Shown piece by piece: positions 51,294 through 61,107 of a stretch of DNA of 64,000 nt. Origin of the DNA: Xanthomonas sacchari (GTDB lineage Bacteria > Pseudomonadota > Gammaproteobacteria > Xanthomonadales > Xanthomonadaceae); NCBI RefSeq assembly GCF_040529065.1, contig NZ_CP132343.1, positions 1,984,001 to 2,048,000 on the forward strand. Reading direction: 5' to 3'. Under the pieces are notes generated by a model. It ran no database searches. It was not told where the DNA came from and worked only from the letters and a program-made list of their open reading frames with translations. Numbering within the stretch: the first letter of the stretch is position 1; each line of letters begins with the position of its first letter. The translations under genes and the position numbers were made by a program.

Positions 51294-52406
51294 TTGAACC
51301 GCAATGCCGACCTGGCCGAGTCATCCGTGCCCACGCGCCGCCGTCGCTGGCGCTTGCCGATCCTGATCGCCTTGTTGTTGCTCGCGGTCATTGCGCTGGG
51401 TCCACGGGTCAGCGTGGCCCTGCCGCAGGTGGCGGCGCCGGCGGTGCCGCAGGATCCGCTGGCGCTGCAGGCCTGGATCGATGCGCGCGAGCGCGCCACG
51501 CCGGGGCTGCGCCCTGACAACCAGGCGCGGATCGTCTGGGCCGATCCGGCGCATCCGGGGCGCCGCGCGTGCGCCATGGTCTATCTGCACGGCTTTACCG
51601 CCAGCCAGGGCGAGGGCGCGCCCACGCATGAGCGGCTGGCGCGCAGCTTCGGCTGCAATCTGTATCTGCCGCGCCTGCCAGGGCACGGTTTGGTCGCGGC
51701 CGATGCGCTGCGTGGGGTCGATGCCGGGCGCCTGCTCGCCGGTGCGGCCGAGGCGCTGGCGGTGGCGCGGGTGCTCGGCGATCGAGTGGTGGTGATCGGC
51801 AATTCGATGGGCGGCGCGCTGGCGGTGCAGGCGGTGGCGGCGAATCCGCGCCAGGTGCAGGCGCTGGTGCTGTGGTCGCCGCTGGTACGCGAGTATGGCG
51901 ATCAGTTGCAGCCGATGCTGTGGCCGTGGGGCGCGCAACTGTTGGCGTGGACGCACAACGGCGGCGATCCGATCCTGCGCTATCCGGTCGACAGCGCCTA
52001 CTGGGCCGACGCCACGCACCTGGACGGCTACCGCGCGCTGGCAGCGCTGACCCGCGGCGGCATGCAGTCGGCGACCTATGCGCGCATCCATGTGCCGGTG
52101 TTCCTGGGCTACTACTATCGCGATCCGCAGCATCAGGACCGTACGGTGTCGGTAGCGGCGCTGCAGGCGATGTTCAAGCAGCTGGGAACGCCACCGGCCT
52201 TGCGTCAGGCAGTGGACTTTCCTGGGGCGGACAATCACGTGCTGGCCTCGCCGATCCGCTCGCACGCCGTGCCGGCCGTGTTCGCCGCCACCTGCCGGTT
52301 CCTGGCGGGGAAGGGCGGCCTGGTGCAGCCGGCCGGCGTGCCGGATTGTGCGCATGCCTGGGCCGACGACGAGGCGCAGGCGCGCGCGGTGGCGGCCGCG
52401 CGCTGA
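51294..52406 (+). CDS. Alpha/beta hydrolase with N-terminal membrane anchor
   Basis: 370 aa from TTG 51294 (GGAG at 8 bp). One hydrophobic helix (LPILIALLLLAVIALG) precedes a hydrolase with LHGFTAS, LPGHG, the nucleophile elbow GNSMGGAL and a C-terminal His. Lysophospholipase/esterase-like. Divergent from the effector operon; a link to it is possible but unproven. Confidence 0.85.
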   Translation: MNRNADLAESSVPTRRRRWRLPILIALLLLAVIALGPRVSVALPQVAAPAVPQDPLALQAWIDARERATPGLRPDNQARIVWADPAHPGRRACAMVYLHGFTASQGEGAPTHERLARSFGCNLYLPRLPGHGLVAADALRGVDAGRLLAGAAEALAVARVLGDRVVVIGNSMGGALAVQAVAANPRQVQALVLWSPLVREYGDQLQPMLWPWGAQLLAWTHNGGDPILRYPVDSAYWADATHLDGYRALAALTRGGMQSATYARIHVPVFLGYYYRDPQHQDRTVSVAALQAMFKQLGTPPALRQAVDFPGADNHVLASPIRSHAVPAVFAATCRFLAGKGGLVQPAGVPDCAHAWADDEAQARAVAAAR

Positions 52407-52540
52407 GCGTGGTCGTTGTGGCGAATCGAGGGAGCAGCGCGGTGGGGATCATGCATCGGCGCCAGGGCGCGTGATGCATCAGGGGCCGAGTCGTTTCGCG
52501 CCCAAGAGGCGACGACGCGCACGCGCGCCGTCGGCCGGGC

Positions 52541-53791
52541 CTACTGCAGGTCGCGCAGATCCAGGTTGCGCAACTTGGGCGCTTTCCAACTGGTAACGCC
52601 GACCACGCCTAGCGTCACGCAGCCACCGAGCACCACCGCCGGCACCAGTCCGATCAGTCGCGCCATGACGCCGTCGTAGAACGCGCCCAGTTCGTTCGAC
52701 GAGCCGATGAAGATGCCGTTGATCGAGGACACGCGGCCGCGCATCGCGTCCGGCGTGGCCAACTGCAGGATGGTCGAACGCACGATCACCGAGACGCCGT
52801 CGCACATGCCGTAGGCCAGCAGGATCGCCGCCGACAGCCAGAAATGCCGCGACAGGCCGAAGGCGATGGTGCACAGGCCGAAGCCGGCCACTGCCAGCAG
52901 CAGCACGCGTCCGGCATTGCGCTGCAGCGGGTGCCGCGCCAGCCACACGCCGACCAGGATCGAACCCAGCGCCGGCGCGCCGCGCAGGATGCCCAGCCCC
53001 TCGGGGCCGTAATGCAGGATGTCGTGGATGAAGGCCGGCAGCATCGACACCGCGCCGCCCAGCAGCACCGAGAACATGTCCAGGGCCATCGCGCCGAGCA
53101 TGATCTGGTTGGAGAACACGAACTGCGCACCTTCGGCGATGCTGCGGAAGATCGGTGCGCGCGGGCCGTCGTGCACCGGCTCGGACACGCGCAGCAGCCA
53201 CAGCGCCAGCAGCGCCGCGCTCGAGGCGCCGATGGCAGTGCCGTAGGCCAGGCTCTTGCCGCCCCAGCCGACCAGCAGGCCGCCCAGCGCCGGGCCGATC
53301 ACCATGCCGGCCTGGAACGCGACGCTGCCGACGCTGGCGCCGCGCGCATAGGCCTCGCGGGGCAGGACGCGGGCGAACAGCGCGTTGTACACCGGCGACA
53401 GGAACGCGCGCGCGGCGCCGGTCAGCGCGATCGCCGCGTAGATCGGCCACACGCCCTGCGCCGCCAGCCAGCCGCGGCTCACCGCCAGCAGTACCGCGGC
53501 GGTGGCGACCAGGCCGACGCTGGCGAGCATGCCCAGGTAGCGTCGCGGCAGGTGGTCGACCAGGTAGCCGGCGAACGGGGCAATGCAGAAGAACGGCAGG
53601 ATCTCGGCCAGTCCGATCAGGCCCAGCGAGAACGGATCGCGGGTGATCTCGTAGATGTGCCAGCCGACCGTGACCGCGACGACCTGGTAGGACAGCATCG
53701 CCAGGATGCGGTAGGCCAGCACCAAGGCGAAGCCGGGGTGCGCCAGCAGCGTGCGCAAGGTCTGCGGTGGGGTGGGCAGCGGCGCGCTCAT
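52541..53791 (-). CDS. MFS transporter
   Basis: 416 aa from ATG 53791, overlapping sufE by 4 bp. Twelve hydrophobic segments; the cytoplasmic loop PFAGYLVDHLPRRYLGM is the MFS motif A equivalent, and GPALGGLLVGWGG fits helix 5. An enterobactin-exporter-like (DUF894) subgroup is likely. Substrate unknown. Confidence 0.9.
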   Translation of the reverse strand: MSAPLPTPPQTLRTLLAHPGFALVLAYRILAMLSYQVVAVTVGWHIYEITRDPFSLGLIGLAEILPFFCIAPFAGYLVDHLPRRYLGMLASVGLVATAAVLLAVSRGWLAAQGVWPIYAAIALTGAARAFLSPVYNALFARVLPREAYARGASVGSVAFQAGMVIGPALGGLLVGWGGKSLAYGTAIGASSAALLALWLLRVSEPVHDGPRAPIFRSIAEGAQFVFSNQIMLGAMALDMFSVLLGGAVSMLPAFIHDILHYGPEGLGILRGAPALGSILVGVWLARHPLQRNAGRVLLLAVAGFGLCTIAFGLSRHFWLSAAILLAYGMCDGVSVIVRSTILQLATPDAMRGRVSSINGIFIGSSNELGAFYDGVMARLIGLVPAVVLGGCVTLGVVGVTSWKAPKLRNLDLRDLQ

Positions 53792-54228
53792 GCCTGCTGG
53801 GCGCGTGCGGTGTCCTGGATGAAGGCCAGCAGCGCGGCCAGGCCGTTGCTGCGGGTCGGCGACAGATGCTTGCCCAGGCCGATGGCGGTGACGAAGTCCG
53901 GCGCGGTGGCGAGGATGTCCGCGGCGCTGCGTCCGGAATAGACCCGCAGCGCCAGGTAGATCAGCCCGGAGACGATCGCCGAGTCGCTGATCGCATGGAA
54001 CACCAGGCGTTCGGCATTGCCCTCGGGCACGATCCACACCATCGACTGGCAGCCGTGCAGGCGATGCTCTTCGGTCTTCCAGTGCTCGGGGAAGGCGGGC
54101 AGCTTGCGGCCGAGGTCGATCAGGTACTGGTAGCGCTCGGACCAGTCGCCGAAGAAGCCGAATTCCTCGGCGATGGCGGCCTGGGCGTCGGCGGGCGTGG
54201 GTTCGAGCGGAAAGTCGGTATCGGTCAT
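53788..54228 (-). CDS. sufE: SufE-type sulfur acceptor
   Basis: 146 aa from ATG 54228. LHGCQSMVW contains the sulfur-accepting Cys (about 60); LIDLGRKLPAF and the N-terminal helix fit SufE/CsdE. It activates a cysteine desulfurase for Fe-S assembly. No suf operon is adjacent. Confidence 0.93.
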   Translation of the reverse strand: MTDTDFPLEPTPADAQAAIAEEFGFFGDWSERYQYLIDLGRKLPAFPEHWKTEEHRLHGCQSMVWIVPEGNAERLVFHAISDSAIVSGLIYLALRVYSGRSAADILATAPDFVTAIGLGKHLSPTRSNGLAALLAFIQDTARAQQA

Positions 54229-54249
54229 AGCAATCCAAGATCAAGCGAT

Positions 54250-54535
54250 GTAAAGCCCCTCTCCCTCCGGGAGAGGGGTTGGGGTGAGGGTACGGGCGCA
54301 GCTTCGTGACTTGTCCATGCGAGTCGCTTCGCGCCGTACCCTCATCCGCCCCTTCGGGCATCTTGTAAAGCCCCTCTCCCCCCGGGAGAGGGGTTGGGGT
54401 GAGGGTCCGGGCGCAGCCTCGTGAACTTGTCCATGCGAGTCGCTTCGCGTCGTGCCCTCATCCGGCGCCCGTACCCTCATCCGCCCCTTCGGGGCACCTT
54501 CTCCCGGAGGGAGAAGGGAACAGCCGTGCGCCCTT
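54250..54535. repeat. Tandem CCTCTCCC-type repeat block
   Basis: Two near-identical units of about 115 bp (from CCCCTCTCCC...GGGAGAGGGGTTGGGGTGAGGGT to GTCCATGCGAGTCGCTTCGCG), followed by partial units with CATCCGCCCCTTCGGGGCACC. The block fills the 324 bp between cysS and sufE (same strand). Confidence 0.75.
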
Positions 54536-54552
54536 TTTCTACTAGGGCTCAA

Positions 54553-55968
54553 TCACCCACGCTTCCAACGTACGCCCTGCGGCGTGTCCTCCAGGACAAT
54601 GCCGGCGTCGGCCAGTTCCTGGCGGATGGCGTCGGCGCGGGCGAAGTCGCGGGCCTGCTTGGCGTCGCTGCGGGCGTCGATCAGCGCCTGGATGCGGGCG
54701 TCGTCGTCGCTGCCGGCGCCCTGGAACCAGACCTGCGGATCCTGCTGCAGCAGGCCCAGGGCGAGGCCGGCGCCGAGCAGGCGGGCCTTGGCCTGGCGCA
54801 GTGCGTCGGCACGTTGCGCGGCATCGGCCGGATCGGGGCCGCCCGCCGGCGCCGCCTCGCGCAGTGCCTGCCGCGCCTGCGTGGCCAGGCTCGACAGCAC
54901 CGACAGCGCCAGCGGCGTGTTGAGGTCGTCGTCCAGTGCTTCTTCGATCTCGGCCGGAATGATGGCCTCGGCGTCGATGGCCTGCAGATCGCGCAGCGTG
55001 CCATAGAGGCCGTCGAGCCGGGCGACCTGGGCCTGGATCAGGGCGTCGGACCAGTCCAGCGGCTGCCGGTAGTGCGCGCTCAGCAGCGCGCAGCGCAGGG
55101 CCTCCGGCCGATGCCGCTCGATCAGGTCGTGCACGGTCTCGATGTTGCCAAGCGACTTGCTCATCTTGGCGCCGCTGAAGGTCAGCATGCCGTTGTGCAG
55201 CCACACGCGGGCGAAGGTCGCGCCGCCGTGGGCGCATTCGCTCTGTGCGATCTCGTTCTCGTGGTGCGGGAACTGCAGGTCGACGCCGCCGGCGTGGATG
55301 TCGATGGTCTCGCCCAGATGCGCGGCGGCCATCGCCGAGCACTCGATGTGCCAGCCGGGGCGGCCGCGGCCCCACGGCGAGTCCCAGCCGGGCAGATCGT
55401 CGCTGGAGGGCTTCCACAGCACGAAGTCGCCCGGGTCGCGCTTGTACGGGGCCACCTCGACGCGGGCACCGGCCAGCATTTCCTCGGGATCGCGCCGCGA
55501 CAGCTTGCCGTAGTCGGCGAAGCTGGCCACCGCGAACAGCACGTGGCCTTCGGCCGCGTAGGCGTGGCCGCTGGCGATCAGCCGCTCGATCATCGCCACG
55601 ATGTGCGGGATGTGTGCGGTGGCCGCCGGCTCGATATCCGGCGGAGTCACGCCCAGCGCGGCCATGTCCTGGCGGTAGATGGCGGCGAAGCGATCGGTGA
55701 TGGCCGAGATCGGCACGCCCTGCGCCTGCGCGGCGGCGTTGATCTTGTCGTCCACGTCGGTGATGTTGCGGGCGTAGCGCAGCTTGCCGTAGCGGCGCCG
55801 CAGCAACGCCGCCAGCACGTCGAACACCACCGGGCCGCGGGCGTTGCCGATGTGCGCGTAGTTGTAGACGGTGGGGCCGCAGACGTAGAGCGTCGGGCCG
55901 GCCGCCGGATCGAGCGGTTCGAAGGCGTCGACCCGGCGGGTCAGGTTGTTGTGCAGGCGCAGGCTCAT
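54553..55968 (-). CDS. cysS: Cysteinyl-tRNA synthetase
   Basis: 471 aa from ATG 55968 (ATG 55974 is two residues longer). Class [19 protein letters not shown] with zinc Cys and the HIGN form of [25 protein letters not shown] and AKMSKSLGN. Length is normal. Confidence 0.97.
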   Translation of the reverse strand: MSLRLHNNLTRRVDAFEPLDPAAGPTLYVCGPTVYNYAHIGNARGPVVFDVLAALLRRRYGKLRYARNITDVDDKINAAAQAQGVPISAITDRFAAIYRQDMAALGVTPPDIEPAATAHIPHIVAMIERLIASGHAYAAEGHVLFAVASFADYGKLSRRDPEEMLAGARVEVAPYKRDPGDFVLWKPSSDDLPGWDSPWGRGRPGWHIECSAMAAAHLGETIDIHAGGVDLQFPHHENEIAQSECAHGGATFARVWLHNGMLTFSGAKMSKSLGNIETVHDLIERHRPEALRCALLSAHYRQPLDWSDALIQAQVARLDGLYGTLRDLQAIDAEAIIPAEIEEALDDDLNTPLALSVLSSLATQARQALREAAPAGGPDPADAAQRADALRQAKARLLGAGLALGLLQQDPQVWFQGAGSDDDARIQALIDARSDAKQARDFARADAIRQELADAGIVLEDTPQGVRWKRG

Positions 55969-56110
55969 CGGCATCGGCGGTGGGGAAACCGCCCGATTCT
56001 ACCGGCAGCCGTCCCGGGGCGGGCGCGGGGAGCGCCTTTCGGCTCGCGTTCAGCCCGACGCAAGCCGCCATGCCTACACTCGTGGGTCTGCCCTTGCGAA
56101 GCTGCTGCCG

Positions 56111-56641
56111 ATGCGCCTGAACCCGTTGTTGCCGCTGGTCGGCCTCCTTGCCTGCGCCGCGGCGCCGGCCTGGGCGCAGGACTCCGAGGCGCGCAACCGG
56201 GTGGTGGTGATCGAAAACGTCAAGCTGGACTACGCCCAGGTCCTGAACGTGGAGCCGGTGTACCAGACCCTGCGCGCCACCCGCACCGAGCAGCAATGCG
56301 ACCCGGCCCCCGCGCCGGCCCCGGCGGCGCCGGCGCCCAAGCCGGCCGAGGACGACAGCCGCTTGAACCGGTTGATGGATTCGGTGAAGGACATCTTCAG
56401 CCGCCGCCACGAGGAGCCGGCCCCGGCCGCTGCGCCGGCCACGGCGCCGAACGGCGGACGCAACTGCCGCATGGTCGAGGTCGGCCGCGAGTTCCGCCGG
56501 CCCATCGCCTATGACGTGGACTATGTCTACAAGGGCACCAAGTACCGCTCGCGGCTGCCGGAAGATCCGGGCAACCGGCTGCGCATCCGCGTCTCGGTGG
56601 CTCCGTACGTGCCCGACGCGGTGGTGGTGCCGCCGCGCTGA
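56111..56641 (+). CDS. Exported hypothetical protein, 176 aa
   Basis: From ATG 56111, with signal peptide (LLPLVGLLACAAAPAWA). A Pro/Ala-rich linker (about 65-75) and a second one (about 98-110) separate two short folded parts; REFRRPIAYDVDYVYKGTKYRSRLPEDPG near the C-terminus recalls the surface part of glycine-zipper envelope proteins, but no glycine zipper is present. Two Cys may form a disulfide. Function unknown. Confidence 0.7.
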   Translation: MRLNPLLPLVGLLACAAAPAWAQDSEARNRVVVIENVKLDYAQVLNVEPVYQTLRATRTEQQCDPAPAPAPAAPAPKPAEDDSRLNRLMDSVKDIFSRRHEEPAPAAAPATAPNGGRNCRMVEVGREFRRPIAYDVDYVYKGTKYRSRLPEDPGNRLRIRVSVAPYVPDAVVVPPR

Positions 56642-56691
56642 GCGCCGCGTGCGCTTGCGCCTGTGGCGTGCGCGTGCGAGGATGCGCGCCG

Positions 56692-56793
56692 ATGAAAGCG
56701 AACCTGCCCCAGCACGATCTCAGCGCCGCACGCATGGCCTCGGGCATGACGTCGCGCGCGCGTCGACCGGAATCCCACATTCTCGCTGGGTAA
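56692..56793 (+). CDS. Candidate arginine leader peptide, 33 aa
   Basis: ATG 56692 with GAGGA 8-9 bp upstream; ends at TAA 56791-56793. Encodes MKANLPQHDLSAARMASG then MTSRARRPESHILAG: four Arg codons, three within four codons at 56755-56766 (CGC GCG CGT CGA). It sits directly before a terminator and the argF' operon. A leader peptide that reports charged tRNA-Arg is inferred; no homologue is known to me. Confidence 0.65.
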   Translation: MKANLPQHDLSAARMASGMTSRARRPESHILAG

Positions 56794-56845
56794 CCGGAGC
56801 GTCGTGCCGTTCGTTCTGAAAACCCAGCCCGAGGCTGGGTTTTTT
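56773..56845 (+). promoter_or_regulatory. Candidate arginine attenuator (alternative stems plus terminator)
   Basis: Segment 1 CCCA (about 56774-56777), segment 2 GCTGGGT (56785-56791, overlapping the leader stop codon), segment 3 ACCCAGC (56822-56828) and segment 4 GGCTGGGTT (56833-56841) followed by T-run to 56845. 3:4 is the terminator (9-bp stem). 2:3 is a 7-bp antiterminator. 1:2 can pair by 4 bp. A ribosome at the Arg codons would leave segment 2 free; one at the stop would cover it. Confidence 0.68.
56821..56845 (+). terminator. Intrinsic terminator before argF'
   Basis: AACCCAGCC-CGA-GGCTGGGTT and T-run, 95 bp before the argF' start and downstream of the leader ORF. It is positioned to stop transcription into the arginine operon. 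Confidence 0.9.
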
Positions 56846-56939
56846 CGTTTTCATCGGCCGGAAAAGTTTCACCCGTAAAGAACAACCCCACAGCACCTCC
56901 CGCGCGTCCCGCGTCCCCACCGCTGCAAAGGATCGATCG

Positions 56940-57965
56940 ATGTCTCTGAAGCACTTCTTGAACACCCAGGACTGGAGCCGCGCCGAGCTCGACGCGCTGC
57001 TGACCCAGGCGGCGCTGTTCAAGCGCAACCGCCTCGGCAGCGAGCTGAAGGGCAAGTCGATCGCGCTGGTGTTCTTCAACCCGTCCATGCGTACCCGCAC
57101 CAGCTTCGAGCTGGGCGCGTTCCAGTTGGGCGGCCACGCGGTGGTGCTGCAGCCGGGCAAGGACGCGTGGCCGATCGAGTTCGACCTGGGCACGGTGATG
57201 GACGGCGACACCGAAGAGCACATCGCCGAGGTGGCGCGGGTGCTGGGCCGCTATGTGGACCTGATCGGCGTGCGTGCCTTCCCGAAGTTCGTCGACTGGG
57301 CCAAGGACCGCGAGGACGTGGTGCTGAAGAGCTTCGCCAAATATTCGCCGGTGCCGGTGATCAACATGGAGACCATCACCCATCCGTGCCAGGAACTGGC
57401 GCACGCGCTGGCCCTGCAGGAGCACTTCGGCACCCGCGACCTGCGCGGCAAGAAGTACGTGCTGACCTGGACCTACCATCCCAAGCCGCTGAACACCGCG
57501 GTGGCCAATTCCGCGCTGACCATCGCCACCCGCCTGGGCATGGACGTGACCCTGCTGTGCCCGACCCCGGACTACGTGCTCGACGAGCGCTATATGGGCT
57601 GGGCAGCGCAGAACGTGCAGGAGAGCGGCGGCTCGCTGACCGTCAGCCACGACATCGACAGCGCCTACGCCGGCGCCGACGTGGTCTACGCCAAGAGCTG
57701 GGGCGCGCTGCCGTTCTTCGGCAACTGGGGCCCGGAAAAGCCGATCCGCGACCAGTACCAGCACTTCATCGTCGACGAACGCAAGATGGCGCTGACCAAC
57801 AACGGCGTGTTCTCGCACTGCCTGCCGCTGCGCCGCAACGTCAAGGCCACCGACGCGGTGATGGATTCGCCCAACTGCATCGCCATCGACGAGGCCGAGA
57901 ACCGCCTGCATGTGCAGAAGGCGATCATGGCGGCGCTGGTGGGCCAGGGCCGCCGGGATTCGTGA
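56940..57965 (+). CDS. argF': N-acetylornithine carbamoyltransferase
   Basis: 341 aa from ATG 56940. Carbamoyltransferase with [15 protein letters not shown] (carbamoyl-phosphate site) and [14 protein letters not shown]. The sequence closely matches, from memory, the Xanthomonas campestris enzyme that uses N-acetylornithine instead of ornithine, giving N-acetylcitrulline. The final residues (GRRDS) and stop lie in a G-run repeat. First structural gene of the arginine cluster. Confidence 0.95.
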   Translation: MSLKHFLNTQDWSRAELDALLTQAALFKRNRLGSELKGKSIALVFFNPSMRTRTSFELGAFQLGGHAVVLQPGKDAWPIEFDLGTVMDGDTEEHIAEVARVLGRYVDLIGVRAFPKFVDWAKDREDVVLKSFAKYSPVPVINMETITHPCQELAHALALQEHFGTRDLRGKKYVLTWTYHPKPLNTAVANSALTIATRLGMDVTLLCPTPDYVLDERYMGWAAQNVQESGGSLTVSHDIDSAYAGADVVYAKSWGALPFFGNWGPEKPIRDQYQHFIVDERKMALTNNGVFSHCLPLRRNVKATDAVMDSPNCIAIDEAENRLHVQKAIMAALVGQGRRDS

Positions 57966-58091
57966 TTCGGGATTGGGGATTCGCAACATCGGCTTCCCTA
58001 TCCGTTCTTACTTTAGTCAACCGCAGAGAGACTCCCCCATGTCGCAGCAATCCGCTTCCACGAATCCCGACTCCCCAATCCCGAATCCCGG
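57953..58091. repeat. Inverted G-run repeats spanning the argF'-argG junction
   Basis: GGGATTC units at 57953-57983 and their complement (CGAATCCCGACTCCCC...) at 58061-58091, enclosing 77 bp with the argG start. The left arm encodes the end of argF', the right arm codons 9-18 of argG. In mRNA the arms could pair and enclose the argG ribosome site. Confidence 0.75.
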
Positions 58092-59280
58092 CCTCAAGGA
58101 CATCGTCCTCGCCTTCTCCGGCGGCCTCGACACCAGCTTCTGCATTCCCTACCTGCAGGCCAAGGGCTATGCGGTGCACACCGTGTTCGCCGACACCGGC
58201 GGCGTGGATGCCGAGGAGCGCGATTTCATCGAGAAGCGCGCCGCGGAACTGGGCGCGGCCAGCCACGTCACCGTGGACGGTGGCCCGGCGATCTGGGCCG
58301 GCTTCGTCAAGCCGTTCGTGTGGGCCGGCGAGGGCTACCAGGGCCAGTACCCGCTGCTGGTGTCCGACCGCTACCTGATCGTCGATGCCGCGCTCAAGCG
58401 CGCCGAGGAGTTGGGCACCAAGACTATCGCGCACGGCTGCACCGGCATGGGCAACGACCAGGTGCGCTTCGACCTGGCGGTCAAGGCGCTGGGCGACTAC
58501 GAGATCGTCGCGCCGATCCGCGAGATCCAGAAGGAACACACCCAGACCCGCGCCTACGAGCAGAAGTACCTGGAGGAGCGTGGCTTCGGCGTGCGCGCCA
58601 AGCAGCAGGCCTACACCATCAACGAGAACCTGCTCGGCCTGACCATGTCCGGCGGCGAGATCGACCGCTGGGAAGCGCCGGGCGAGGGCGCCCGCGGCTG
58701 GTGCGCGCCGCGCAGCGCGTGGCCGACCGAGCCGCTGACGGTGAAGCTGAAGTTCGTGCAGGGCGAGGCGGTCGAACTCGACGGCAAGGCGCTGCCGGGC
58801 GAACAGATCCTGGCCAAGCTCAACAAGCTGTTCGCGCCCTACGGCGTGGGCCGTGGCGTGTATACCGGCGACACCGTGATCGGCCTGAAGGGCCGCATCG
58901 TGTTCGAGGCGCCGGGCCTGGTGTCGCTGCTGGCCGCGCACCGCGCGCTGGAGGACGCGGTGCTGACCAAGCAGCAGAACCGCTTCAAGCCGGACGTGGC
59001 GCGCAAGTGGGTGGAGCTGGTGTACGAGGGGTTCTACCACGACCCGCTGAAGACCGACCTGGAGGCGTTCCTGAAGTCGTCGCAGGCGATGGTCAACGGC
59101 GAAGTGACGCTGGAGACCCGCGGCGGCCGCGTCGATGCGGTGGCGGTGAAGTCGCCGCACCTGCTCAACGCCAAGGGCGCGACCTATGCGCAGTCGGCGG
59201 ATTGGGGCGTGGCCGAGGCGGAGGGCTTCATCAAGCTGTTCGGGATGAGCTCGACGCTGTACGCGCAAGTGAATCGCTGA
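58039..59280 (+). CDS. argG: Argininosuccinate synthase
   Basis: 413 aa from ATG 58039. [15 protein letters not shown] (ATP pyrophosphatase P-loop, about 24-38) and the downstream citrulline/aspartate motifs are typical. Residues 9-18 ([10 protein letters not shown]) are encoded by a G-run repeat, so the N-terminal extension is unusual. It joins citrulline and aspartate, after acetylcitrulline has been deacetylated by ArgE. Confidence 0.96.
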   Translation: MSQQSASTNPDSPIPNPGLKDIVLAFSGGLDTSFCIPYLQAKGYAVHTVFADTGGVDAEERDFIEKRAAELGAASHVTVDGGPAIWAGFVKPFVWAGEGYQGQYPLLVSDRYLIVDAALKRAEELGTKTIAHGCTGMGNDQVRFDLAVKALGDYEIVAPIREIQKEHTQTRAYEQKYLEERGFGVRAKQQAYTINENLLGLTMSGGEIDRWEAPGEGARGWCAPRSAWPTEPLTVKLKFVQGEAVELDGKALPGEQILAKLNKLFAPYGVGRGVYTGDTVIGLKGRIVFEAPGLVSLLAAHRALEDAVLTKQQNRFKPDVARKWVELVYEGFYHDPLKTDLEAFLKSSQAMVNGEVTLETRGGRVDAVAVKSPHLLNAKGATYAQSADWGVAEAEGFIKLFGMSSTLYAQVNR

Positions 59281-59283
59281 AGA

Positions 59284-59462
59284 GCAAAGCCCCTCTCCCC
59301 CCGGGAGAGGGGTTGGGGTGAGGGTCCGGGCGAAGCCTCGCAATCGTTGGTTGCGCGAGCTTCGCCAGGATCTTCACCTGCTAGCGCGATTGGCTTCACC
59401 AGGCTTCGCCCGTACCCTCATCCGCCCCTGCGGGGCACCTTCTCCCGAAGGGAGAAGGAACT
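59284..59462. repeat. CCTCTCCC-type repeat block after argG
   Basis: CCCCTCTCCCCCCGGGAGAGGGGTTGGGGTGAGGGTCCGGGCGAAGCCTCG and, after about 110 bp, CATCCGCCCCTGCGGGGCACCTTCTCCCGAAGGGAGAAGG: the two palindromes of the family in opposite orientation, so the block is a near inverted repeat between argG and the GNAT gene. Confidence 0.7.
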
Positions 59463-59467
59463 GTCTG

Positions 59468-59920
59468 ATGGACCCCATGCACGCACTGCGCATCAGCACC
59501 GACAAGCAGGAACTGGATCTGCCGTTGATCCATCGCTTCCTCAGCGAGCAGGCCTACTGGAGCCTGGGCATGCCGCTGGACACGGTGCAGCGGGCGATCG
59601 CCGGTTCGCTGTGCTTCGGCGGCCATCTCGACGGCGTCGGGCAGGTGGCGTTTGCCCGGGTGATCACCGACGGCGCGACCTTCGCCTATCTCGCCGACGT
59701 GTTCGTGCTCGACGCCTATCGCGGCCGCGGCTACGGCAAGCAGTTGGTGGCGGCGGTGATGTCCCACCCGCAGCTGCAAGGCCTGCGTCGCTTCATGCTC
59801 GCCACTTCCGATGCGCATGCGCTGTATGCGCAGTACGGCTTCGCCGCGCCGGCGCGGCCGCAGACGCTGATGGAAGTGCTGCGTCCCGACATCTACCAGG
59901 CCGCGGCGACGGCCGCCTGA
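59468..59920 (+). CDS. GNAT acetyltransferase in the arginine cluster
   Basis: 150 aa from ATG 59468. Acetyl-CoA-binding motif YRGRGYGKQLV (about 87-97), flanked by FAYLADVFVLD and the beta-bulge region. It lies between argG and argE, 11 bp before the latter, which suggests a role tied to arginine or a hitchhiking gene. Substrate unknown; a separate NAG synthase is not needed because argB carries one. Confidence 0.85.
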   Translation: MDPMHALRISTDKQELDLPLIHRFLSEQAYWSLGMPLDTVQRAIAGSLCFGGHLDGVGQVAFARVITDGATFAYLADVFVLDAYRGRGYGKQLVAAVMSHPQLQGLRRFMLATSDAHALYAQYGFAAPARPQTLMEVLRPDIYQAAATAA

Positions 59921-59931
59921 TCCGATCCGCC

Positions 59932-61029
59932 ATGACCGACCTGCTCGAATCCACCCTGACCCACCTGAAAGAACTGGTGTCCTTCGACACCCGCAATCCG
60001 CCGCGGGCGATCGGTACCGATGGCATCTTCGACTACATCCGCGCGCAGCTGCCTGGCTTCGCGGTGGAGGTGATCGACCACGGCGCCGGCGCGGTCAGCC
60101 TGTATGCGGTGCGCGGCGCGCCGAAGTACCTGTTCAACGTGCACCTGGACACGGTGCCGGATTCGCCGCACTGGAGCGCCGATCCGCACGTCATGCGGCG
60201 CCTGGACGATCGCGTGGTCGGCCTGGGCGTGTGCGACATCAAGGGCGCGGCGGCGGCGCTGCTGGCCGCGGCCAATGCCGGCGACGGCGATGCCGCGTTC
60301 CTGTTCTCCAGCGACGAGGAAGCGAACGACCCGCGCTGCATCGCCGCGTTCCTGGCCCGCGGTATCGCCTACGAGGCGGTGCTGGTGGCCGAGCCGACCA
60401 TGAGCGAGGCGGTGCTGGCGCATCGCGGCATCAGTTCGGTGCTGATGCGTTTCGCCGGCCGTGCCGGGCATGCCTCCGGCAAGCAGGACGCCGCGGCCAG
60501 CGCGCTGCACCAGGCGATGCGCTGGGGCGGCCGTGCACTGGACCATGTGGAGTCGCTGGCGCACGCGCGCTTCGGCGGGTTGACCGGGCTGCGCTTCAAT
60601 ATCGGTCGGGTCGAGGGCGGGATCAAGGCCAACATGATCGCGCCGGCGGCGGAGCTGCGCTTCGGCTTCCGGCCGCTGCCGTCGATGGACGTGGATGCCT
60701 TGCTGGCGACCTTCGCTGGCTTCGCCGAGCCGGCCGCGGCGCATTTCGAAGAGACGTTCCGTGGTCCTAGCTTGCCGTCGGGCGACATCGCGCGCGCCGA
60801 GGACAAGCGCCTGGCCGCCCGCGACGTCGCCGATGCGCTGGAGCTGCCGATCGGCAACGCGGTGGACTTCTGGACCGAGGCCTCGCTGTTCTCTGCCGGC
60901 GGCTACACCGCGCTGGTCTACGGCCCGGGCGACATCGCCCAGGCGCATACCGCCGACGAGTTCGTGACGCTGGAGCAACTGCAGCGCTACGCCGACTCGG
61001 TGCACCGCATCATCAACGGCGCGCGCTGA
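59932..61029 (+). CDS. argE: N-acetylcitrulline deacetylase (ArgE type)
   Basis: 365 aa from ATG 59932. M20 metallopeptidase: NVHLDTVPD (metal His/Asp), GVCDIKGAAAALL, SSDEEANDP (catalytic Glu) and LVAEPTMSE. In the acetylated pathway of Xanthomonas this enzyme removes the acetyl group from N-acetylcitrulline, consistent with the argF' upstream. Confidence 0.94.
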   Translation: MTDLLESTLTHLKELVSFDTRNPPRAIGTDGIFDYIRAQLPGFAVEVIDHGAGAVSLYAVRGAPKYLFNVHLDTVPDSPHWSADPHVMRRLDDRVVGLGVCDIKGAAAALLAAANAGDGDAAFLFSSDEEANDPRCIAAFLARGIAYEAVLVAEPTMSEAVLAHRGISSVLMRFAGRAGHASGKQDAAASALHQAMRWGGRALDHVESLAHARFGGLTGLRFNIGRVEGGIKANMIAPAAELRFGFRPLPSMDVDALLATFAGFAEPAAAHFEETFRGPSLPSGDIARAEDKRLAARDVADALELPIGNAVDFWTEASLFSAGGYTALVYGPGDIAQAHTADEFVTLEQLQRYADSVHRIINGAR

Positions 61030-61107
61030 GCCGCGCGCCTTCCCACGTCGCCCGGACCGATCCCGCGATCGGCTCACCCTGGATTCCTTCGGACACCGCC
61101 CCACGCC

